From NCBI GenBank assembly GCA_040268355.1, contig JAWRIT010000049.1, forward strand, positions 1-16,771: 16,771 nucleotides of DNA, read 5' to 3'. The notes beneath the pieces are model-generated. The model was given only the letters and a program-made list of their open reading frames with translations, was not told where the DNA came from and did not search any database. The DNA is from UBA1367 sp040268355 (GTDB taxonomy: Bacteria > Actinomycetota > Coriobacteriia > Coriobacteriales > Atopobiaceae). Position 1 is the first letter of the stretch; every line of letters begins with the position of its first letter. The position numbers were made by a program, and so were the translations under genes. This document shows positions 12,327-16,771 of the stretch, one piece after another.

Positions 12327-13085
12327 TTGAAGCTCCGCACGAGGGTCAAACGCATAGAGGAGATCGTCGGCCACCACTTTGCCGACGAGCGGCTGATCGT
12401 GTCCGCCCTCACCCATCCGTCCGCCGCGCAGAGCACGTCGGCGAGCGAGAGCTACGAGCGCCTTGAGTTTCTGGGCGACTCGATCTTGGGGGCGATGGTC
12501 GCGCTCGACATCTACCACCTGTTCCCCCGGATGGACGAGGGCCAGCTCTCCATGCTCAAGATCGTTTTGGTGAGCGGCGAGATGCTCTCCGAGATCGCCG
12601 ACGAGCTGGGGGTGGGCGAGCTGATCCTTTTGGGAGACTCCGAGCGGGGCACCGGCGCCCGCGGCATGCGCTCCGCCCTGGAGGACGTCTACGAGGCGCT
12701 CGTGGGCGCCCTCTACCTTGACGGGGGTTACGAGGTCGCACACGAGTTCGTCGTGCGCAGCCTCCATCCCAAGATCACCCCCGAGCTCGGGCGCCATGTG
12801 GTTCCGCCCAAGTCGCGGCTCCAGGAGGTCGTCCAGCACGACTACCACACCGGTCCCGTCTACAAGCTCGAGGACGAGCGCGGCCCCGCCCACAGCCCGA
12901 CCTTCACCTCGGTGGTGCTGGTCGAGGGGCGCCGCGTCGGGCGGGGCACGGGCTCCTCCAAGAAGGAGTCGCAGACGAACGCGGCCATCGACGCGCTCGT
13001 GCGCATGGGCTACGAGGCCGAGGGGACGCCGTCGGCGGCAGGCGAGGACGCCGCGCCTGCGCAGGAGGGACCGTCGTGTACCTGA
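12327..13085 (+). CDS. rnc: Ribonuclease III
   Basis: A 252-residue RNase III. The catalytic domain holds the signature ERLEFLGDSILG (Glu44, Glu47, Asp51) and EDVYEALVGALYLDGG (Asp120, Glu123), matching the metal-binding residues of the E. coli enzyme. A double-stranded-RNA-binding domain covers about 160-230, ending GSSKKESQTNAAIDAL. It cleaves duplex RNA, including rRNA precursors. The start is a TTG at 12327, chosen because AGGAG (12316-12320) lies six bases before it; TTG implies modest translation. The C-terminal tail (230-252) is Ala/Glu/Pro-rich and unconserved. Its last ten bases overlap smc. Confidence 0.96.
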   Translation: MKLRTRVKRIEEIVGHHFADERLIVSALTHPSAAQSTSASESYERLEFLGDSILGAMVALDIYHLFPRMDEGQLSMLKIVLVSGEMLSEIADELGVGELILLGDSERGTGARGMRSALEDVYEALVGALYLDGGYEVAHEFVVRSLHPKITPELGRHVVPPKSRLQEVVQHDYHTGPVYKLEDERGPAHSPTFTSVVLVEGRRVGRGTGSSKKESQTNAAIDALVRMGYEAEGTPSAAGEDAAPAQEGPSCT

Positions 13086-16000
13086 AGTCGCTGACCCTGA
13101 AGGGGTTCAAGTCGTTCGCCGACCGCACGCAGATGGTCTTCGACCCGGGCCTCACGGTCGTCGTGGGACCCAACGGCTCCGGGAAGTCGAACGTGTCGGA
13201 CGCGGTGCTGTGGGTGCTGGGCGAGCAGAGCGCCAAGCAGCTGCGCGGGCAGGCCATGCAGGACGTCATCTTCTCGGGCTCGTCGGCGCGCAAGCCGGTC
13301 GGCCTGGCCGAGGTGACGCTCGTCCTGGACAACTCCGACCACACCCTGCCCATCGACTTTGCCGAGGTCGCCATCACGCGGCGCATGTACCGCTCGGGCG
13401 AGAGCGAGTACCTCATCAACAACGCCCCGTCCCGCCTGTTGGACATCACCGACATTCTGCATGACTCCGGTCTGGGCAAGGACACCCACTCGATCATCAG
13501 CCAGGGAAAGCTCGACTCCATTCTGGCGAGCCGGCCCGAGGAGCGCCGCCAGCTGATCGAGGAGGCCGCCGGCATCTCCAAGCACCGGCGGCGCAAGGAG
13601 CGCTCCGAGCGCAAGCTCAAGACGATGCAGGAGCACCTCACGCGGGCCAAGGACATCCAGCGCGAGATCTCCCGCCAGCTGCGGCCGCTCGAGCGCCAGG
13701 TGGACAAGGCGAAGCGCCACCGCGACCTCTCGGAGCGGCTCGTCGAGCTCAGCACGATCCTGGCCGTCGACGACCTGCGGCGGCTCCAGTCGACCTACGC
13801 GCGGCTCGCCGCCCGCAGCAAGGAAGCGGAGGCCGCCGTCGAGCTGGCCCAGTACCGCGCCCACGAGAAGGAACGCGAGCTCGAGAAGCTGCAGTCGCTG
13901 CTCGAGCAGAAGGGCCTGTTCGTGGGGGACCTGGGCGAGCAGCGTCGTCGCATGCAGGACCTGCTCGGACGCATGGACGCCGACATGCGGCTGCTCGAGG
14001 AGAAGGGTCGCAACATGGTCACGCGCCTCTCCGAGGTGCGGATGAGCCTCTCCGCGACCGAGAAGCAGCGTGGGGACACCGCCGTGGAGCACGAGCGCGT
14101 CGAGGGGGAGCTCGCGGACGTCCGCCTGCGGGCGACGGACCTCTCGAAGCGCGTGCGCGAGCTGCAGGAGCAGGCGCGGCAGACGAGTGAGGCCCGCCGC
14201 GCGCTCGGCAGCCGCCACGCGCAGCTGGTGGCCGATCAGCGCAGCGCGCAGCGCACGGCGGACACCGAGACGCTGGCGTACGCCAAGCTCGAGGATCAGA
14301 TCTCGAACGCCCAGCTCGAGGACGAGACGTTCGAGGGCCGCCTTGCCCAGATAGCCGAGTCCCTCGCCACCACCGAGGAGGCGCTCGCCGAGCGACGGGC
14401 GTCGCAGGGACAGGCCGAGGAGGAGCTGCGCCGCGCCGAGCGCGAGCACGACGCGGCCGAGGCGGCCATCGCCAAGGGACGCTCCGCGCTCGAGGAGGCC
14501 CGCACGGCGGAGGCGGCCGCCCGCGAGCGCCTCTCTAAGGCCCGCGCGCGCTTGTCGGCGCTCGAGTCGGTGGACGAGCAGAGCGAGAACGCCAGCGGGC
14601 TCGTGGCGAGCCTGGCCGCCTCCGAGGAGGGGCTCGAGCTGGTGGAATGCCGCCTGGCCGACCTCATCGAGGTTCCCGCCGAGCTTGACCTTCTGGTGGA
14701 GGGCCTGCTGGGCGAGGATCTGGCCGCGCTGGTCGTCGCCACCGGCGACGACGCCGTGCGGCTGGCCGAGGTGGCGCAGGCGGCGGGCCACGCGAACGGA
14801 CGCGCCGCCATCGTGGCGCTCTCGGGTGCGGTCGCAGACGCCGTCGAGGGTCCCGGGCGACGCCTGGTCGACCTCATCGGCTGCAAGCCGCAGGCGAAGG
14901 GCCTGCTCATGTCGCTTTTGGGGGACGTTCGCGTCGTGGAGAGCGCCGCTGCGGCCGTGCGCGCCCACGAGGCCGCCCCGAGCCTCACCTTCGTGACGGA
15001 CGACGGCGTGTGCGTGCTGCCCGACGGCCGCGTGGTGGTCGGTGCCGAGGGTGGCGCCGAGCAGGGCGCGCTCGACCGCAAGCGTCGCATCCACGCCCTC
15101 TCCGAGGGCATGGGCGCGCTCGAGCGCGAGCACGCGCGTGCGACGGAGGCCCAGGCGGCCGCCGAGCAGGCGCTGGCGCAGGCCCGCGAGGAAAGCGTCC
15201 GGGCGAAGGGCGAGGTGGCGCGCCTGCGGGGCGAGCATTCGTCGCTCACCGCAGAGATCGGGCGGCTCGAGGCGCAACGGAACCAGGCCACCTCGGAGCA
15301 GGCGCAGGTGAGCAAGCGCCGGGCGAGCGCCTCGCGGAAGGCCGACGAGGCCCGCCCCCAGATCGCAGAGCACCGTGCGGCGGCGCGAGAGGCCGAGCGG
15401 CGCGCCGACGAGCTGGGCCGGCAGCTCGAGGAGCTGTCCGCGGAGCGCTCGCAGGCGAGTCGCGACGAGGCACAGGCGGCCGATCGGCTCGCCTCGGCAC
15501 GGCTCGACCTGGCGACCACCAAGGAGCGGCGCGACAACCTCGAGCGACGCGAGCGCGAGCTGTCCCGCTCCGTGGGAGAGCTCTCGCGGCGACTCGAGGC
15601 CGCGGAGCGCTCCACGCGCTCGCTCGAGGTGCTGCGCCTGCGCGTGGACCCGCTCTACGACCGCTACGAGGCCGTCCACGCCCGTGCGATGGAGTGGGCC
15701 GAGCTGCTGCGGGACCGCAGCCGCCTGGCCGAGGCCGACAGCGACTCCCTCAAGAAGACGATCGCGGACGCGAAGGAGGCGGCCAGCCAGGCGAACGGCG
15801 AGGTCCAGCAGGCACGTGAGGCGGTCGGCGAGATCAAGGTCGAGATAGGGCGCGTGGAGGTGCAGGTCGAGGGTGCCATCGGCGCCATCACGGCGCAGGG
15901 TCAGGTCCTCGACGAGGCGTTGCGCCTTCCCGAGCCCGATGACCGCGAGGCCCTGGAGACCGAGGTCGAGGACCTGCGGCACAAGCTCGCCACGATCGGG

Positions 16001-16615
16001 CCGGTCAACGAGGTCGCGATGGACGAGTACACGCGCCTGAAGGAGCGTGCCGACTACATCGACGAGCAGGTGGTCGACCTCGAGCGCGCACGCGGGGCGC
16101 TCGCGAAGATCACCGGCGCCATCGAGCGCAAGATGCGCCGGCGGTTCCTCTCGGTCTTCGAGGCGGTCAACGCCAACTTCTCCGAGGTGTTCACGCTGCT
16201 GTTCCCGGGAGGGCAGGCCCGTCTGGAGATGACCGACCCGGACCACCTCGCGGAGACCGGCATCGAGATCGTGGCACAGCCGAGGGGCAAGCGCATCCAG
16301 AAGATGATGCTGATGAGCGGCGGCGAGAAGTCGCTCACGGCCCTCGCGCTGCTCTTTGCCGTCTACCGGACGCGCACGGTGCCCTTCTACGTCTTCGACG
16401 AGGTGGAGGCCGCCCTTGACGACTCCAACCTCTCCAAGCTGCTTGACGCGATCGAGCAGCTCAAGGAGTCGACCCAGCTCATCGTGATCAGCCACCAGCG
16501 TCGCACGATGGAGCAGGCCGATGTCCTGTATGGTGTGTCTATGCAGGCCGATGGCGTGAGCCATGTGGTGAGCCAGCGCCTCGACCGAGCGACAGGAAAG
16601 GTGGTTGATGCCTGA
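13076..16615 (+). CDS. smc: Chromosome segregation protein SMC
   Basis: A full-length 1179-residue SMC ATPase. The Walker A GPNGSGKSN covers 31-39. A long coiled coil (about 170-500) leads to the hinge (about 505-665, with LADLIEVPAELDLLVEGLLG), and a second coiled coil runs to about 1000. The C-terminal head has the signature LMSGGEKSLTALAL (from 1079) and Walker B FYVFDEVEAALDD (1104-1116). With ScpA and ScpB, not in this window, it forms the bacterial condensin that compacts and resolves sister origins. The GTG start at 13076 is set by GGAGGGA (13064-13070) and overlaps rnc. ftsY starts on the last base of the stop codon. Its antisense strand is also open, a by-product of GC-biased codons. 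Confidence 0.97.
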   Translation: MYLKSLTLKGFKSFADRTQMVFDPGLTVVVGPNGSGKSNVSDAVLWVLGEQSAKQLRGQAMQDVIFSGSSARKPVGLAEVTLVLDNSDHTLPIDFAEVAITRRMYRSGESEYLINNAPSRLLDITDILHDSGLGKDTHSIISQGKLDSILASRPEERRQLIEEAAGISKHRRRKERSERKLKTMQEHLTRAKDIQREISRQLRPLERQVDKAKRHRDLSERLVELSTILAVDDLRRLQSTYARLAARSKEAEAAVELAQYRAHEKERELEKLQSLLEQKGLFVGDLGEQRRRMQDLLGRMDADMRLLEEKGRNMVTRLSEVRMSLSATEKQRGDTAVEHERVEGELADVRLRATDLSKRVRELQEQARQTSEARRALGSRHAQLVADQRSAQRTADTETLAYAKLEDQISNAQLEDETFEGRLAQIAESLATTEEALAERRASQGQAEEELRRAEREHDAAEAAIAKGRSALEEARTAEAAARERLSKARARLSALESVDEQSENASGLVASLAASEEGLELVECRLADLIEVPAELDLLVEGLLGEDLAALVVATGDDAVRLAEVAQAAGHANGRAAIVALSGAVADAVEGPGRRLVDLIGCKPQAKGLLMSLLGDVRVVESAAAAVRAHEAAPSLTFVTDDGVCVLPDGRVVVGAEGGAEQGALDRKRRIHALSEGMGALEREHARATEAQAAAEQALAQAREESVRAKGEVARLRGEHSSLTAEIGRLEAQRNQATSEQAQVSKRRASASRKADEARPQIAEHRAAAREAERRADELGRQLEELSAERSQASRDEAQAADRLASARLDLATTKERRDNLERRERELSRSVGELSRRLEAAERSTRSLEVLRLRVDPLYDRYEAVHARAMEWAELLRDRSRLAEADSDSLKKTIADAKEAASQANGEVQQAREAVGEIKVEIGRVEVQVEGAIGAITAQGQVLDEALRLPEPDDREALETEVEDLRHKLATIGPVNEVAMDEYTRLKERADYIDEQVVDLERARGALAKITGAIERKMRRRFLSVFEAVNANFSEVFTLLFPGGQARLEMTDPDHLAETGIEIVAQPRGKRIQKMMLMSGGEKSLTALALLFAVYRTRTVPFYVFDEVEAALDDSNLSKLLDAIEQLKESTQLIVISHQRRTMEQADVLYGVSMQADGVSHVVSQRLDRATGKVVDA

Positions 16616-16771
16616 TGGCCCTGTTCGACAACCTGAGGCGCGGGCTCACGCGCTCGCGCGAGGCCATCTCAGAGATCTTCTACATGGGCGGCGAGGTCGA
16701 CGAGGAGTTCTGGGAGAACCTCGAGGACACGCTCGTCATGGCCGACATGGGGGCCGAGGTCGCCCTGCAGG
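16615..16771 (+). CDS. ftsY: Signal recognition particle receptor FtsY (5' part)
   Basis: The first 52 codons, cut off by the window edge. MALFDNLRRGLTRSREAISEIF followed by EEFWENLEDTLVMADMG matches the N-domain helices of FtsY, the membrane-associated GTPase that receives SRP-ribosome complexes. There is little of the long acidic A-domain that E. coli FtsY has before the N-domain, as is usual for Gram-positive forms. Its ATG shares one base with the smc stop (TGATG), so the two are translationally coupled. The smc-ftsY order is widely conserved. The GTPase motifs lie beyond the window. Confidence 0.9.
   Translation, partial: MALFDNLRRGLTRSREAISEIFYMGGEVDEEFWENLEDTLVMADMGAEVALQ

Noticed and set aside
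13010..16564. 1184-codon open frame on the minus strand opposite smc
   Set aside because: It mirrors GC-rich codon usage of smc, has low-complexity Leu/Arg/Gly/Val composition, no ribosome-binding start and no recognisable motif, while the plus strand has every SMC motif.

Overview
The window is high-GC, densely packed bacterial DNA. It reads as a chromosomal core-gene segment of an actinobacterium, most likely class Coriobacteriia (Olsenella/Atopobium-like). I infer this from strongly GC-biased third codon positions, four-cysteine forms of L28 and L32, a DivIVA/SepIVA-type coiled-coil gene beside a YceD (DUF177) gene as in Actinomycetota, and a rpmB/asp23/fakA/recG ... plsX/acpP/rnc/smc/ftsY order otherwise familiar from Bacillota. 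I see no mobile element, CRISPR array, tRNA or rRNA, and the real genes look intact. The genus is a guess from memory, not a search.

Layout. (1) Positions 1-256 carry a minus-strand FmdB-type zinc-ribbon gene, with a possible next minus-strand start at the extreme left edge. (2) Positions 483-1874 encode a fusion of a HAD phosphatase with thiamine pyrophosphokinase. It ends at a bidirectional terminator shared with the convergent rpmB (1971-2174, minus). (3) Positions 2175-2516 are a gene-free divergent region packed with perfect inverted repeats. (4) Positions 2517-7871 hold asp23, fakA, recG, rsmD and coaD, co-oriented and tightly spaced. (5) Positions 7962-9203 encode a phosphofructokinase with the residues of the pyrophosphate-dependent type. 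(6) Positions 9204-9456 are a regulatory gap with a 12-bp palindrome and an extended -10 promoter. It precedes a SepIVA/DivIVA-like gene and yceD. (7) rpmF has its own promoter, a possible leader ORF with a hairpin, and a strong terminator. (8) plsX, acpP, rnc, smc and the start of ftsY follow, with short gaps or overlaps.

How the genes fit together. FakA makes acyl-phosphates from free fatty acids, PlsX exchanges acyl groups between ACP and phosphate, and AcpP is the carrier, so three parts of one lipid-precursor hub lie in this window. fabD and fabG, which lie between plsX and the acp gene in Bacillus, are absent here. RpmB, RpmF, RsmD, YceD and RNase III form a ribosome-building theme. RecG, Smc and the DivIVA-like protein concern genome maintenance, segregation and the septum or pole. 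FtsY begins membrane targeting. CoaD (coenzyme A, source of the ACP prosthetic group), the HAD-TPK fusion (thiamine pyrophosphate) and the PPi-type PFK are cofactor and central-carbon genes.

Nothing here is a wholly unknown system. The most interesting signals are non-coding: the hairpin cluster at 2255-2414, the leader ORF and hairpin before rpmF, the perfect inverted repeat beside a -10-like hexamer before acpP, and a mini-ORF coupled to fakA. The most interesting protein signal is the HAD-TPK fusion.
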